From positions 3,478,992 to 3,542,991 of the forward strand of contig NZ_CP013141.1 of assembly GCF_001442535.1 (NCBI RefSeq): a stretch of DNA of 64,000 bases, written 5' to 3'. Positions 34,469-44,028 of this stretch are shown one piece after another. Source of the stretch: Lysobacter antibioticus. GTDB taxonomy: Bacteria > Pseudomonadota > Gammaproteobacteria > Xanthomonadales > Xanthomonadaceae. The position numbers and the translations under genes were made by a program. Position 1 is the stretch's first letter. Each line of letters starts with the position of its first letter. The notes below the pieces were generated by a model. The model made no database searches, was not told where the DNA came from, and worked only from the letters and a program-made list of their open reading frames with translations.

Positions 34469-35596
34469 TCAGATCCAACCGAAGAACCGCATCGTCTCGA
34501 ACAGCGCATAGGCGATGCCGCCGGCGGCCGGGATGGTCAGGATCCAGGCCCAGATCATCTTCTCGACCACGGTCCACTTGATCGAGTTGAAACGCTTGGC
34601 CGTGCCCACGCCCATGATCGCGGCGGAGATGTTGTGGGTGGTCGACACCGGAATGCCCAGCGAGGACGCGAACATGATCACCGAGGCGGCGCTGGTCTCG
34701 GCGGCGAAGCCGTGGATCGGGTGCAGCTTGACCAGCTTATGGCCAAGGGTCTTGATGATGCGCCAGCCGCCGGCGGCGGTACCGGCGGCCATCACCACCG
34801 CGCAGGTCAGCTTGATCCAGGTGTCGATGTCGTTGTGGGCGATCGCGTTCGGCGAGGGATGCAGGAACGCCAGCCACGCCGGCAGATTATCGAGCGTACC
34901 GGCCTGCTGCGCGCTCATCAGCGCCAGGGCGATGATGCCCATGGTTTTCTGCGCATCGTTCATGCCGTGGGCGAAGCCCATGCCGGCGGCGCTGACCAAC
35001 TGCGCCTTGCCGAAGAAACTGTTGACCCAGCGCGGCCGCGCGATCCGCGCCAGCACGCCGCCGCTGCGCGCCATGAACGAGATGATCGCGAACAGCACGC
35101 CCATCACCAGGAAGCCGGCGGTGAAGCCCAGCACCGGCGAGGTGAACATCGGCACGATCACCTTCCACAGCACGCCGGCGCTCTTCCAGATCGGCTCGGC
35201 CGGGTGCGACCAGACCACCGCGTGCCAGTCGTTCGAGGCCGCGGCGATCGCCGCGCCGCACAGGCCGCCGATCAAGGCGTGCGAGGACGAGGACGGCAGG
35301 CCCAGCCACCAGGTGATCAGGTTCCAGATGATGCCGCCGAGCAGCGCGCACAGGATCAGCTGCGAGCCGACCTCGACCACGCCGGCGTCGATCAGGCCCG
35401 AGGCGATGGTCTTGGCGACCGCCGTGCCCCACAGGGCGCCGATCAGATTGGTCGACGCGGCCAGGATCACCGCCTGCATCGGCGACAGCACCTTGGTCGC
35501 GACCACGGTCGCGATGGAATTGGCGGTGTCGTGGAAGCCGTTGACGTACTCGAAGATCAGAGCCGCGACTATCACCACCAGGACGAGCGTCAGCAT
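34469..35596 (-). CDS. pit: PiT-family inorganic phosphate transporter
   Basis: A 375-residue membrane protein with about ten helices. Both PiT signature copies are present: EYVNGFHDTANSIATVVATKVLSP near the N-terminus and FAHGMNDAQKTMGIIALAL in the middle, with GLPSSSSHALIGGL and GIPVSTTHNISAAIMGVG. It imports phosphate, probably as a metal-phosphate complex with protons. It follows the DUF47 gene after 10 bases in an operon, with GAGG upstream of its ATG. No Pho box was identified. Confidence 0.93.
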   Translation of the reverse strand: MLTLVLVVIVAALIFEYVNGFHDTANSIATVVATKVLSPMQAVILAASTNLIGALWGTAVAKTIASGLIDAGVVEVGSQLILCALLGGIIWNLITWWLGLPSSSSHALIGGLCGAAIAAASNDWHAVVWSHPAEPIWKSAGVLWKVIVPMFTSPVLGFTAGFLVMGVLFAIISFMARSGGVLARIARPRWVNSFFGKAQLVSAAGMGFAHGMNDAQKTMGIIALALMSAQQAGTLDNLPAWLAFLHPSPNAIAHNDIDTWIKLTCAVVMAAGTAAGGWRIIKTLGHKLVKLHPIHGFAAETSAASVIMFASSLGIPVSTTHNISAAIMGVGTAKRFNSIKWTVVEKMIWAWILTIPAAGGIAYALFETMRFFGWI

Positions 35597-35606
35597 CGCG
35601 CGCGCC

Positions 35607-36233
35607 TCAGGAGTTTTTCAGGACGATCTGGTAGGCGACCACGCCGGCCTCGCGGCAGCGGTCGATCGCCTTTTCCAGGATCTCGAAGAACTCCTTGAGC
35701 AGGAACATCTGCAGGTTGTCGAGCTGGCCCGAATAAATGTCGCGGTACAGCTCGAGCATCAGCCGGTCGGCCTCGTTCTCGAGCGCGCGCAGTTGGTCGT
35801 TGAGCGCCTTCATCGGCTCCAGCTTGAGCTGGCGCAGTTGGTGGACCATCTTCACCACCACCCCGGCGGCCTGTTCCAGCATCGCCGCGCGCGGCGCGAA
35901 GTCGATGTGCTCCAGGTGGCGGGTCGCCAGCGAATAGCGGTCGGCGAACTTCTCGACCTGCTTGGGGATCTTGTACAGGGCCGAGCTCAGCGACTCGATG
36001 TCCTCGCGCTCGATCGGGGTGATGAAGCTGTCGACCAGCTCCTGGCTGATCTTGTCGGAGGTCTCGCGCTCGCGCTGGCGGGCCAGCTTGAACGCGTCCA
36101 GCGCCGGCTGGCGGTCGGACTCCTTGAGCATGGCGTGCAGGGCCTTGGTGCTGTCGTGGGCGGCGACGGCGGCCTCCTCCAGCAGGGTATAGAACTGGTT
36201 GCCTTGGCCGAAAATGGTCTGCAGGGAAAACAT
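35607..36233 (-). CDS. DUF47-family PhoU-like phosphate transport regulator
   Basis: A 208-residue, all-helical soluble protein. Sequences such as ERETSDKISQELVDSFITPIEREDIESL and LENEADRLMLELYRDIYSG fit the DUF47 (Pit accessory) family, related to PhoU, with acidic E/D metal-binding motifs. These proteins occur next to Pit transporters and are thought to modulate them. Start MFSLQTIFGQG; the longer frame (36356) is non-coding. Confidence 0.9.
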   Translation of the reverse strand: MFSLQTIFGQGNQFYTLLEEAAVAAHDSTKALHAMLKESDRQPALDAFKLARQRERETSDKISQELVDSFITPIEREDIESLSSALYKIPKQVEKFADRYSLATRHLEHIDFAPRAAMLEQAAGVVVKMVHQLRQLKLEPMKALNDQLRALENEADRLMLELYRDIYSGQLDNLQMFLLKEFFEILEKAIDRCREAGVVAYQIVLKNS

Positions 36234-36586
36234 GCTGGGGTGCCTCTGGGCTGGGCCGATACGTGCCGGCCGCGCCGGGCCGAAGGGTTTGCGGGCGCGA
36301 TTATGACGGTTTGGCGACCCCGCGCCCACCTTGACGGCCGCCCGGGGCGCCCCCAAGACCTGGAAACGCGCACCGATCCTGCCGTTCCGCCCCGTCCCTG
36401 GCTTTCACGAGGGCCGGTCGTGAAGGCCTGCTAAGATCGGCCCCCAGCTCCTCACAGTACGTGTTCCCCCCAAACCTTCTCCATGGACGACGACCCAAAA
36501 CCGCCGCCCGGCCGCGCCTCGACGGCCCCCTCCCATCGCGCAGCGCGCTCCTTCCGTGAACCCACCGGCCACAGGAGGCATTGCCG
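36234..36586. other. Divergent intergenic region
   Basis: These 353 bases separate the DUF47 gene from the CNNM/CorC gene. Only the AGGAGG at 36573-36578, which fixes the ATG at 36587, is recognisable. Confidence 0.5.
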
Positions 36587-37927
36587 ATGCTGGAACTTCT
36601 GATCGTCATGGCCCTGATCGTCGTCAACGCCTTCTTCGCACTGTCGGAGATGGCGCTGATGACCTCGCGCAAGCTGCGCTTGAAGCAGATGGCCGAAGAC
36701 CCCGCCCACCCCAGCCGCGGCGCCCGTGTCGCCCTGCAACTGGCCGAACACCCCGACAACCTGCTCTCGACCGTGCAGGTCGGCATCACCGCGATCGGCG
36801 TGCTTACCGGCACCTTCGGCGGCGAGTCGATCGGCCTGGCCATCGCCGGCTGGCTCAGCGGCGTGCTGCCGGGCGCGGCCGAGTACGCGCGCAGCATCGG
36901 CATCGGTACCGCGGTCACCCTCATCACCGCCTCCAGCGTCATCTTCGGCGAGCTGATCCCCAAGCGGCTGGCGCTGACCAATCCGGAAAAGATCGCCAGT
37001 TCGGTGGCGATCGTCCTGGCCGGACTGGCCCGCTTCGCCAAGCCGGTGGTTGCCGCGCTCGGCGCGATCAACCGCCTGGTGCTGCGCCTGCTCGGCATCA
37101 AGGACGACGCCCGCAGCGAAATCAGCGAAGAAGAGATCCGCCTGTTGGTGTCGGAAAGCCACGAGCAGGGCGTGATCGACGCCGACGAGCGCAAGATGAT
37201 GAATCGCGTGCTCAGCCTGGGCGATCGCACCGCCGAAAGCCTGATGACCCCGCGCACCCGCATCGCCTGGCTCGACGCCGGCGCGACCATCGAGGACAAC
37301 CTGGCGGCCATGCGCGAATCGCCGTTCTCGCGCTTCCCGGTCTACCGCGGCGGCGACCAGGACGTGCTGGGCGTGCTCGAAGCCAAGACCCTGCTGCGCA
37401 ATCTCGGGGTCGGCAGCCTGCCCGACCTGTTCGGCCAGCTGACCGAAGCCTTGTTCGTGTCCGAGTCGACCCACGCCCTCAAGCTGCTGGAGATCTTCCG
37501 CGAGGAACAGCAGTCGCTGGCCCTGGTGGTCGACGAGTACGGCGACGTCACCGGCCTGGTCACGGTCAACGACCTGATGGGCGCGGTGATCGGCCGCATC
37601 CAGACCGCCGAGTCCGACGACCAGCCCGGCCCGGTGGTGCAGCGCGAGGACGGCTCGTACTTGATCGACGGCGCCCTGCCGGTGGAAGAGCTGCGCGAAG
37701 TGATCGGCGGCGGGCGCCTGCCCGACGAGGACGAGCATGATTTCCACACTGCCGCCGGCATGGTGATCGCCCACTTCGGCCGCATCCCGCACGTCGGCGA
37801 GCACTTCAGCTGGCTGGGTTGGCGGGTCGAGGTGATCGACCTCGACGGGCCGCGCATCGACAAACTGCTGCTGCACCGCCATCTGCCGAAACCGCCGGAG
37901 TCCAGCGACGATGACAGCAGCGGCTGA
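36587..37927 (+). CDS. CNNM/CorC-family membrane protein (DUF21, CBS pair, CorC_HlyC)
   Basis: A 446-residue protein. The N-terminal DUF21 domain has about four hydrophobic helices (LIVMALIVVNAFFALSEMAL, SSVIFGELIPKRLAL). A CBS pair follows (RTAESLMTPRTRIAWLD, LALVVDEYGDVTGLVTVNDL). The C-terminal domain (DGSYLIDGALPVEELREV) is of the CorC_HlyC type. Such proteins are linked to Mg2+/Co2+ efflux; older annotation calls them hemolysins. ATG at 36587 with AGGAGG 8 bases upstream is preferred to the TTG at 36581. Confidence 0.9.
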   Translation: MLELLIVMALIVVNAFFALSEMALMTSRKLRLKQMAEDPAHPSRGARVALQLAEHPDNLLSTVQVGITAIGVLTGTFGGESIGLAIAGWLSGVLPGAAEYARSIGIGTAVTLITASSVIFGELIPKRLALTNPEKIASSVAIVLAGLARFAKPVVAALGAINRLVLRLLGIKDDARSEISEEEIRLLVSESHEQGVIDADERKMMNRVLSLGDRTAESLMTPRTRIAWLDAGATIEDNLAAMRESPFSRFPVYRGGDQDVLGVLEAKTLLRNLGVGSLPDLFGQLTEALFVSESTHALKLLEIFREEQQSLALVVDEYGDVTGLVTVNDLMGAVIGRIQTAESDDQPGPVVQREDGSYLIDGALPVEELREVIGGGRLPDEDEHDFHTAAGMVIAHFGRIPHVGEHFSWLGWRVEVIDLDGPRIDKLLLHRHLPKPPESSDDDSSG

Positions 37928-38606
37928 CAGCGGCCCCGACGGCGAAGACAACAAGCCGTCGCGGGGCCGGCGACACGATCACAAGCCGCACGAGGCGGGC
38001 ACGCGCGCCCTGCTCGATGCCATCGTCGCCGGCGATCCGGATGAAGTGGTCAAGTTCGGCGACGTGATCGCCGGGCTCGGCAACCGCTCCTTCGGCATGC
38101 TGCTGTTCGTGTCCACCCTGCCCGCCTTCATCCCGATCCCGGGCGTCGGCGGCGCGATCAGCGGGCCGCTGGTGGTGCTGGTCGGGCTGCAGTTGCTGCT
38201 CGGCCTGCGCAAGCCGTGGCTGCCGGGCTTCATCGCCCGCCGCGGCCCGCACCGCAAGGCGATGGGCAAGTTCCGCAATCTGCTGGCGCCGTGGCTGACC
38301 CGCCTGGAGCGTATCGTCAGCCCGCGCGCGCCGGCCATGCTCGATCACCGCGCCGCCAACGCCTTCACCGGTTTGCTGCTGGTGCTGCTCGGCATCCTGT
38401 TGTCGCTGCCGATCCCGCTGACCAACTTCCTGTTCGGCGGCCTGCTGCTGTTGTTCGCGTTCGCGCTGCTCGAACGCGACGGCAAACTCATGGGGGTGGC
38501 CTGGGTCGCCGGTTCGATCGCGGTGGCGGTGTTCGGCATTCTGTCCGGCACCCTGGCCCAGGCCCTGGCCGAATGGATCGCACTGGCGCAGGACAAGATC
38601 GGCTGA
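37911..38606 (+). CDS. ExoD-family exopolysaccharide-synthesis-like membrane protein
   Basis: A 231-residue protein with a charged N-terminal 30 residues, then an ExoD domain (FGMLLFVSTLPAFIPIPGVGGAISGPLVVLVGLQLLLGL) with about four hydrophobic helices. ExoD was first linked to succinoglycan production and alkali sensitivity in Sinorhizobium; its mechanism is unknown. It overlaps the end of the CNNM/CorC gene by 17 bases, so the two are coupled, which may point to an ion-balance role. Confidence 0.87.
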   Translation: MTAAADSGPDGEDNKPSRGRRHDHKPHEAGTRALLDAIVAGDPDEVVKFGDVIAGLGNRSFGMLLFVSTLPAFIPIPGVGGAISGPLVVLVGLQLLLGLRKPWLPGFIARRGPHRKAMGKFRNLLAPWLTRLERIVSPRAPAMLDHRAANAFTGLLLVLLGILLSLPIPLTNFLFGGLLLLFAFALLERDGKLMGVAWVAGSIAVAVFGILSGTLAQALAEWIALAQDKIG

Positions 38607-38692
38607 AGAGCAGCTTGCCTCGAAGCGCCGCGATGGGTGTCGGGCGGCGTAGCGCGGGTCATCGATAACGCCGCGGCACCGGGGTCGCCGCC

Positions 38693-40828
38693 TCAGCTCA
38701 TCAACAGCGCCAGGAATTCCTCGGTATTGACCGGGTGGCCGAGCCAATAGCCCTGGGCGAGATCGCAGCCGCGCTCGCGCAGCACCGCGTACTGGCCTTC
38801 CTTTTCCACGCCCTCAGCGACCACGGTGATGCCGAGCGAATGCGCCATGGCGATGATCGCCGTGGTCAGCGCCAGGTCGTCCGGGTCGCGCAACACGTCG
38901 GCGATGAAACTGCGGTCGATCTTGACCCCGTCGACCGGCACCCGGCGCAAATGGCTCAGGCCGGAGAAGCCGGTGCCGAAATCGTCGAGCCAGACCTTGA
39001 CCCCGCTGGCACGCAGGCGCGCCAGCAGGCTGCTGGCATGGATCTCGTCGCCGATCACCGCCGTCTCGGTGAGTTCCAGATGCAGATACGCCGCCGGCAA
39101 ACCGGTTTCCTGCAGGCAGGCCGCGACCACGTTCGGCAGGTCGCCGCTGCGCAACTGGCGCGGCGAAACGTTGACCGACACGAACAGCGGCTCGGCGCCG
39201 GGCCGCGCGCGATGCCAGGCGATCGCATCCTCGCAGGCCGCACGCAGCACTTGCGGACCCAGCGTCTCGATCAGCCCGCTCTGCTCGGCCACGTCGATGA
39301 ACACCGACGGCGCGATCAGCCCTTGCTCGGGATGCTTCCAACGCAGCAAGGCCTCGGCGCCGACCATCGCGCCGTCGGCGAGGCGGAACACCGGCTGATA
39401 GACCAGGCTCAACTCGCCGCGATCCCAGGCGCCGCGCAGTTCGTGTTCCAGATGCACGCGACGCTCGACCGCCTGGTCCATCGCCCGGCTGTAGAAGCGG
39501 TAGCAGTTCTTGCCGGCGACCTTGGCCTGGTACATGGCGATGTCGCCGTTCTTCATCAGCGCGGTCGCGCCGGAGGCGTCTTCCGGGTACAGGGTCACGC
39601 CGATCGAGGTGCCCAGGAACACCTGGCGGTCGTGGACGACGATCGGCTGGCCGAGTTCGCCGACCAGCACCTCGGCCAGATGGGTCGCGACGGTGCGCGC
39701 CTCGCCGTTGCGTTCGCGGCTGCCCTCGACCAGGATCACGAACTCGTCGCCGCCGAAGCGGGCCAGCAAGGCGCGTTCGCCGCCGATGCGCTGCACGGTT
39801 TCCTGGATGCGGTTGGCGAACTGCAGCAGCACCTCGTCGCCGGCATCGTGGCCGAGGGTGTCGTTGACGCGCTTGAAGTCGTCGATGTCGGCGAACAACA
39901 GGCCCAGTTGCCCGCTATCGCCGCGCAGGTGCAGCAAGCGCTGGTCCAGCACTTCGCGGAACGCGAGCCGATTGGCGAGGCCGGTCAGCGCGTCGGTATA
40001 GGCCATGCGGCGGATGTCGCGGTCGTGCCGGGCCAGGCTCTGGCTCATGCGGCCGAAGGCCTGCATCAGGTCGCCGACCTCGTCGTTGCTGTGGGCGGCC
40101 GGCGGCGCGCTGTCGAACTGGCCGTTCTCGATGGTGTGGGCGGCGTCGGCGAGTTCGCGGATCGGGTTCACCAGCCAACGCTGGATCAGCCACAGCATCA
40201 GCCCGCCGAGCGCGAGCAGGCCGACGCTGAGCACGCCGACCCAGAACAACTGGCGGCGGCCGAGGTCTTCCAGGCGCTGGCGCACCTTGTCCAGGGCCGT
40301 GTCCTGGTAGACGCGCATGGCCTTGAGGTCGTAGCCCACCCGCACCCCGCCCAGGCGTTGCTGACCGACCTTGATCGGCGCGGACACGTCGAGCGTGGTC
40401 TCGCTCCACTGCGTGAACAAGGCCTGGGCGGTGATGATCTTGGCCGCCATCGCATCGTCCATGCGCTTGCCGTAGCTGGGGATTTCTTCGTTGCCGTCGT
40501 GGACGATGTTGCCTTCGTTGTCGTAGACGATGATGTAGCGCACGCCGGGATTCATCATCGCCGCGCGTCCGAGCTCGCCGATCGCGTCCAGATCGAAGTA
40601 GTACAGCGGATTGGTCAGCGAACCGGCGAGTTGGGCGACCTCGCCCTCGCCGTGCCGGCTCAGGCTTTCGGCGATGGTGTCGCGCATCGCTTCGCGGCTG
40701 ATGCCGACGACCTCGCTCTGCATGCGCTCCTGGCGGTTGAGCAGCATCAGGATCAGGGTCACCACGACCAGGAAGGCCACCGCCATGATCGCGAAGAACT
40801 TGACCTGCAAGCCGGCGCGCAGATTCAT
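38693..40828 (-). CDS. Membrane GGDEF-EAL protein with periplasmic sensor and HAMP
   Basis: A 711-residue protein: an N-terminal helix (about 9-30), a periplasmic sensor of about 130 residues, a second helix (about 170-192), HAMP (to about 245), GGDEF at residues 359-363 (RFGGDEF), and EAL beginning near residue 470 with EALLRW at 492. The EAL catalytic motifs NVSPRQL, LELTE, DDFGTGFSGL, KIDRSF and VAEGVE are all present. Both activities look intact, so it could make or break cyclic di-GMP. It overlaps the PhnD-like gene by four bases (ATGA). The two form a sensor pair: periplasmic binding protein feeding a membrane c-di-GMP enzyme. Confidence 0.92.
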   Translation of the reverse strand: MNLRAGLQVKFFAIMAVAFLVVVTLILMLLNRQERMQSEVVGISREAMRDTIAESLSRHGEGEVAQLAGSLTNPLYYFDLDAIGELGRAAMMNPGVRYIIVYDNEGNIVHDGNEEIPSYGKRMDDAMAAKIITAQALFTQWSETTLDVSAPIKVGQQRLGGVRVGYDLKAMRVYQDTALDKVRQRLEDLGRRQLFWVGVLSVGLLALGGLMLWLIQRWLVNPIRELADAAHTIENGQFDSAPPAAHSNDEVGDLMQAFGRMSQSLARHDRDIRRMAYTDALTGLANRLAFREVLDQRLLHLRGDSGQLGLLFADIDDFKRVNDTLGHDAGDEVLLQFANRIQETVQRIGGERALLARFGGDEFVILVEGSRERNGEARTVATHLAEVLVGELGQPIVVHDRQVFLGTSIGVTLYPEDASGATALMKNGDIAMYQAKVAGKNCYRFYSRAMDQAVERRVHLEHELRGAWDRGELSLVYQPVFRLADGAMVGAEALLRWKHPEQGLIAPSVFIDVAEQSGLIETLGPQVLRAACEDAIAWHRARPGAEPLFVSVNVSPRQLRSGDLPNVVAACLQETGLPAAYLHLELTETAVIGDEIHASSLLARLRASGVKVWLDDFGTGFSGLSHLRRVPVDGVKIDRSFIADVLRDPDDLALTTAIIAMAHSLGITVVAEGVEKEGQYAVLRERGCDLAQGYWLGHPVNTEEFLALLMS

Positions 40829-41784
40829 TCGACCTCCGCCCGCACGCGTGCGACGCCGTCGGAGATATGGTCCAGCGCACGCTGCGAAGCCGCATCGATC
40901 GGCATGAAGCGCGTGGTCTTGAAGAAACGCAGCAAGGCCTCGCCGGCATCGGGGTCGCCGGCGGCGTCCAGCAACACTTCGCGCAGGCGGGCGGCGACCT
41001 TCGGGTTCAAGTCGCCGCGCACCAGTTCGAGCGCGCGCGGGTACTCCTCGCTGCGGCCGATCACCACCAGGTCGCGGCGGAACGCATCCGGGACGCGGCG
41101 CGGGTTGTCCCAATCCAGGTTGCTCATCACCCCGGCATCGACCAGGCGCTTGTGCACCCAGGTCGAGATGTTGAGTTCCGAGCGCGCGAACAGATAGCCG
41201 ACCGCGCCGCGATTGATGCGGTCGGTCGGCGACAGCAGGATCTCCAGCGACAGACCGCGTTCGAGCAGGGCCGCGGCCGGCACGAAATAGGCGCTGGTCG
41301 AGGACGGGCGCTGGAAGGCGACGTTGTGCCCGCTGAGATCGTCGAGCGAGCGCAGGCCGCTGTCGCGACGGGCGAAGAACACGCTGTGGTAGTGGCTGAC
41401 GCCGTCGCGTTCGGTCAACAGCATCAACCGGGCATCGGCGCGCTGATGCAGCAGGACCGCGGTGCCGGCGGTCTCGGTGACCCAGTCGACCCGGCCGCGG
41501 CGCATGTAGCTGCCCATCTGCTGGGCGTCCTTGGCCATCAGGATGCGGCCCTCGCGGATGCCGACGTCGGCCATGCGCGGAATCACGTAGTCCAGCAAGG
41601 GCTTGAGTTGCTCGTAGTGGGCCTTGGGGTCGTCGCTGATGCGGCCCAGCACCAGGACGTGGGCGTCGGCCCCGTCCTTGTGCCCGTTTTCGGTCTCGTG
41701 GGCCGACGACACGGCCACGGGAGCCAGCGCCCCGGCCAGGACGAGCCCGAACAGCAAACCGAGAAACCGCGTACTAGCGATCAA
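40825..41784 (-). CDS. PhnD-like periplasmic substrate-binding protein
   Basis: A 319-residue exported protein with a signal peptide (1-27, SSA). It resembles PhnD/SsuA-type binding proteins (VLVLGRISDDPKAHYEQLKPLLDYV, SLDDLSGHNVAFQRPSSTSAYFVPAAALLERG). No ABC permease or ATPase is adjacent; instead a GGDEF-EAL gene overlaps its stop. It therefore probably senses a ligand and signals through that partner rather than transporting it. The ligand is unknown. No ribosome binding site stands out before the ATG at 41784. Confidence 0.87.
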   Translation of the reverse strand: MIASTRFLGLLFGLVLAGALAPVAVSSAHETENGHKDGADAHVLVLGRISDDPKAHYEQLKPLLDYVIPRMADVGIREGRILMAKDAQQMGSYMRRGRVDWVTETAGTAVLLHQRADARLMLLTERDGVSHYHSVFFARRDSGLRSLDDLSGHNVAFQRPSSTSAYFVPAAALLERGLSLEILLSPTDRINRGAVGYLFARSELNISTWVHKRLVDAGVMSNLDWDNPRRVPDAFRRDLVVIGRSEEYPRALELVRGDLNPKVAARLREVLLDAAGDPDAGEALLRFFKTTRFMPIDAASQRALDHISDGVARVRAEVE

Positions 41785-41929
41785 CAGCCTTCACCTGGTC
41801 GGATTGCCAGCGCAGCGTAATCGAAACCCGGGGCCGACCGATACCTAGTCGCCCCGGCCGCCGGCGCCTGCCGCGCCCGTGCCGCCGAATCGCTGGCACG
41901 GATGCCGTCGCCGGCAGGCTCGGCGGGCT

Positions 41930-42808
41930 TCAGCCGCGCTGCCCGGCCAGCATCGCCATGCGCTCGACATCGGCCAACACGCCGCGCAGCAGACGCACTT
42001 CGCGCTCGTCCAGGTCGGCGCGCAGGAACAGCCGGCGCAGCTTGCGCATGGCCGACTCGGGCGCGCGGCCCTTGTGGAAGTCGATCGCGTCCAGGGCCTC
42101 GCCGAGCTGGCTGAAGAAACCCTCCAGCTGCGCGTGCGAGGCCGGCGGGTCGCGCCGTTCCGCGCCGCCGCCGGCCTGGGCCGCGGCCAGCGCGGCCATG
42201 CGCAGCTCGTAGCTGAGCACCTGCACCGCCGCGCCGAGGTTCAAGGAGCTGTAGTCGGGGTTAGCCGGGATGTGCACGGCGGCGTGGCAGAGCTGCAGTT
42301 CGTCGTTGTCCAGGCCGGTGCGCTCGCGGCCGAACACCACCGCGACTTCGCCGCCGCCGCGGGCCAGCGCGTCGACCCGCGCCGCGGCGTCGCGCGGCAC
42401 CAGTTCTTCCAGGGCGATGCGGCGACTGCGCGCGGTGCAGCCCAGGACCAGGTGGCAGTCGGCGACCGCCGTGGCCAGATCGGGCACGATCACCGCCGAT
42501 TCGAGCAGGTCGTCGGCACCGGCGGCCATCGCGTAGGCGTCGCGGTCCAGGCCCTTCTCGGGCGCGACCAGGATCAGCCGGCTCAGGCCCATGGTCTTCA
42601 TCGCCCGCGCCGCCGAGCCGATATTGCCGGGGTGCTGGGTGCCGACCAGGACGATGCGGGTGTGGGCGGCGGCCGGGTCCTGCGCCGTGGCTGCGGGGCT
42701 GCCCTCGCGGGCCGGGTCCGGCTGCGGATGGCTCGGGGAGCCGGCCGGGGAATTGATCGGATCGGGCGCCTCGGGGGGCGCCGCTTCATTGCGGAGATCG
42801 GGGTTCAT
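41930..42808 (-). CDS. trmJ: tRNA (cytidine/uridine-2'-O-)-methyltransferase TrmJ
   Basis: A 292-residue SPOUT methyltransferase. Family motifs are [39 protein letters not shown] and [23 protein letters not shown], forming the knot that binds SAM. TrmJ methylates the ribose at position 32 of tRNA. The first about 48 residues are Pro/Ala-rich and not part of the fold; a shorter start is possible but no internal ATG with a ribosome binding site was found. It lies head to head with suhB (95-base gap). Confidence 0.92.
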   Translation of the reverse strand: MNPDLRNEAAPPEAPDPINSPAGSPSHPQPDPAREGSPAATAQDPAAAHTRIVLVGTQHPGNIGSAARAMKTMGLSRLILVAPEKGLDRDAYAMAAGADDLLESAVIVPDLATAVADCHLVLGCTARSRRIALEELVPRDAAARVDALARGGGEVAVVFGRERTGLDNDELQLCHAAVHIPANPDYSSLNLGAAVQVLSYELRMAALAAAQAGGGAERRDPPASHAQLEGFFSQLGEALDAIDFHKGRAPESAMRKLRRLFLRADLDEREVRLLRGVLADVERMAMLAGQRG

Positions 42809-42903
42809 GCGTAGATGGTAAACTCCCCGCCCCGGCCAAAGCGCCGGTCCGCTCTTTACCCCCGTCAGTCCTGCCCCACCTCACACGCTCGAGGCCGTAC
42901 GCC

Positions 42904-43722
42904 ATGCAGAAACCCGCCGTCACCCTCATGGTCAAGGCCGCCCGCGCCGCCGGTAACGTGTTGCTCCGCCACATGCACCGGCTGGATGCGCTGAACATCG
43001 TCGAGAAGGACCGCATGGACTACGCGAGCGAGGTCGACAACCTCGCCGAAGCGGAAATCATCAAGGAATTCCGCCGCGCCACCCCCGACTACGCCATCCT
43101 CGGCGAGGAAAGCGGCCCGATCGGCCAGGCCCGTTTCACCTGGGTCATCGACCCGCTCGACGGCACCAGCAACTACCTGCACGGCATCCCGCATTTCTGC
43201 GTGTCGATCGCCCTGTGCGAGAACGGCGAACCGATCCACGGCGTGATCTTCGACCCGCTGCGCAACGACCTGTTCACCACCAGCCGCGGCAGCGGCACCC
43301 AGCTCAACGAAAAGCGCGTGCGCATCGCCGAGCGCAAAGACCTCAACGGCGCGATGCTGATCACCGGCTTCCCGCCGCGCGAACGCGCGCGCACCAGCGC
43401 CCACCTCAAGTGCCTGGACAATCTGCTCGTCGATGCCGAGGACGTGCGCCGCACCGGTTCGGCCGCGCTCGACCTGGCCTACGTCGCCTGCGGCCGCGCC
43501 GACGCTTATTTCGAAGCCGGCGTGAAGCCCTGGGACATCGCCGCGGGCGCGCTGATGGTGCGCGAAGCCGGCGGCAAGATCTCCGACTTCAAGGGCCGCT
43601 CGACCGGGCCGATGGACAACCGCGGCCTGGCGCCGCGCCAGATCATCGCCGGCAACCTCAAGATCGCCGATGCCCTGCAGCACCGCATCGTCAACACCGG
43701 TTATGCGGCCGCGTTCGACTGA
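42904..43722 (+). CDS. suhB: Inositol-1-monophosphatase SuhB
   Basis: A 272-residue Mg2+-dependent phosphatase. Metal-site motifs [23 protein letters not shown] and [17 protein letters not shown] are complete. SuhB dephosphorylates inositol phosphates and, in E. coli, is part of the rRNA antitermination complex. The family start [17 protein letters not shown] is used. A terminator follows 23 bases downstream. Confidence 0.95.
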   Translation: MQKPAVTLMVKAARAAGNVLLRHMHRLDALNIVEKDRMDYASEVDNLAEAEIIKEFRRATPDYAILGEESGPIGQARFTWVIDPLDGTSNYLHGIPHFCVSIALCENGEPIHGVIFDPLRNDLFTTSRGSGTQLNEKRVRIAERKDLNGAMLITGFPPRERARTSAHLKCLDNLLVDAEDVRRTGSAALDLAYVACGRADAYFEAGVKPWDIAAGALMVREAGGKISDFKGRSTGPMDNRGLAPRQIIAGNLKIADALQHRIVNTGYAAAFD

Positions 43723-43743
43723 GCCCGCGCCGACACCGACCTG

Positions 43744-43776
43744 CGAAAACGCCGCGAGAGATCGCGGCGTTTTTCG
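43744..43776 (+). terminator. Intrinsic terminator of suhB
   Basis: The stem AAAACGCCGCGA / TCGCGGCGTTTT (12 bp, loop GAGA) is followed by further T. It starts 22 bases after the stop codon. Confidence 0.9.
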
Positions 43777-43870
43777 TGGTCGGGCGGATTCGTCGAAAGC
43801 GTGCTCGTCGTAGGCCTGCTTGTAAACGTACAAAGGCTGCGTCTGAATCGAAGGCGACGCCCCCTCCCCT

Positions 43871-43999
43871 GTAGGAGCGACGCAAGTCGCGACCGCGCAA
43901 CCTCGAGATCACTGCGCCGTTATCGCAATGCCGCAGTCGCAGCTCGCGCCGCTCCTACCCTTTGGTTACTCAGCTTCCTGTAGGAGCGACGGGCCCGCA
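43871..43999. repeat. REP pair and fragment
   Basis: A direct element GTAGGAGCGACGCAAGTCGC at 43871-43890, continuing GACCGCG, varies both arms (ACGCAAGTCG in place of GCGCGAGCCG), so its pairing is kept. The inverted element is at 43933-43960 (GCAGTCGCAGCTCGCGCCGC), and a third partial one (TGTAGGAGCGACGGGCCC) starts at 43980. Confidence 0.8.
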
Positions 44000-44028
44000 C
44001 TTGCGTCCTTATCGATGCGCGCGCCAAA

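Larger units (their letters stand above)
43723..44028. other. Intergenic region with terminator and REP palindromes
   Basis: After the suhB terminator the stretch is taken up by REP-type palindromes (43871-43960, with a further fragment at 43979-43999). No gene is seen. Confidence 0.65.
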
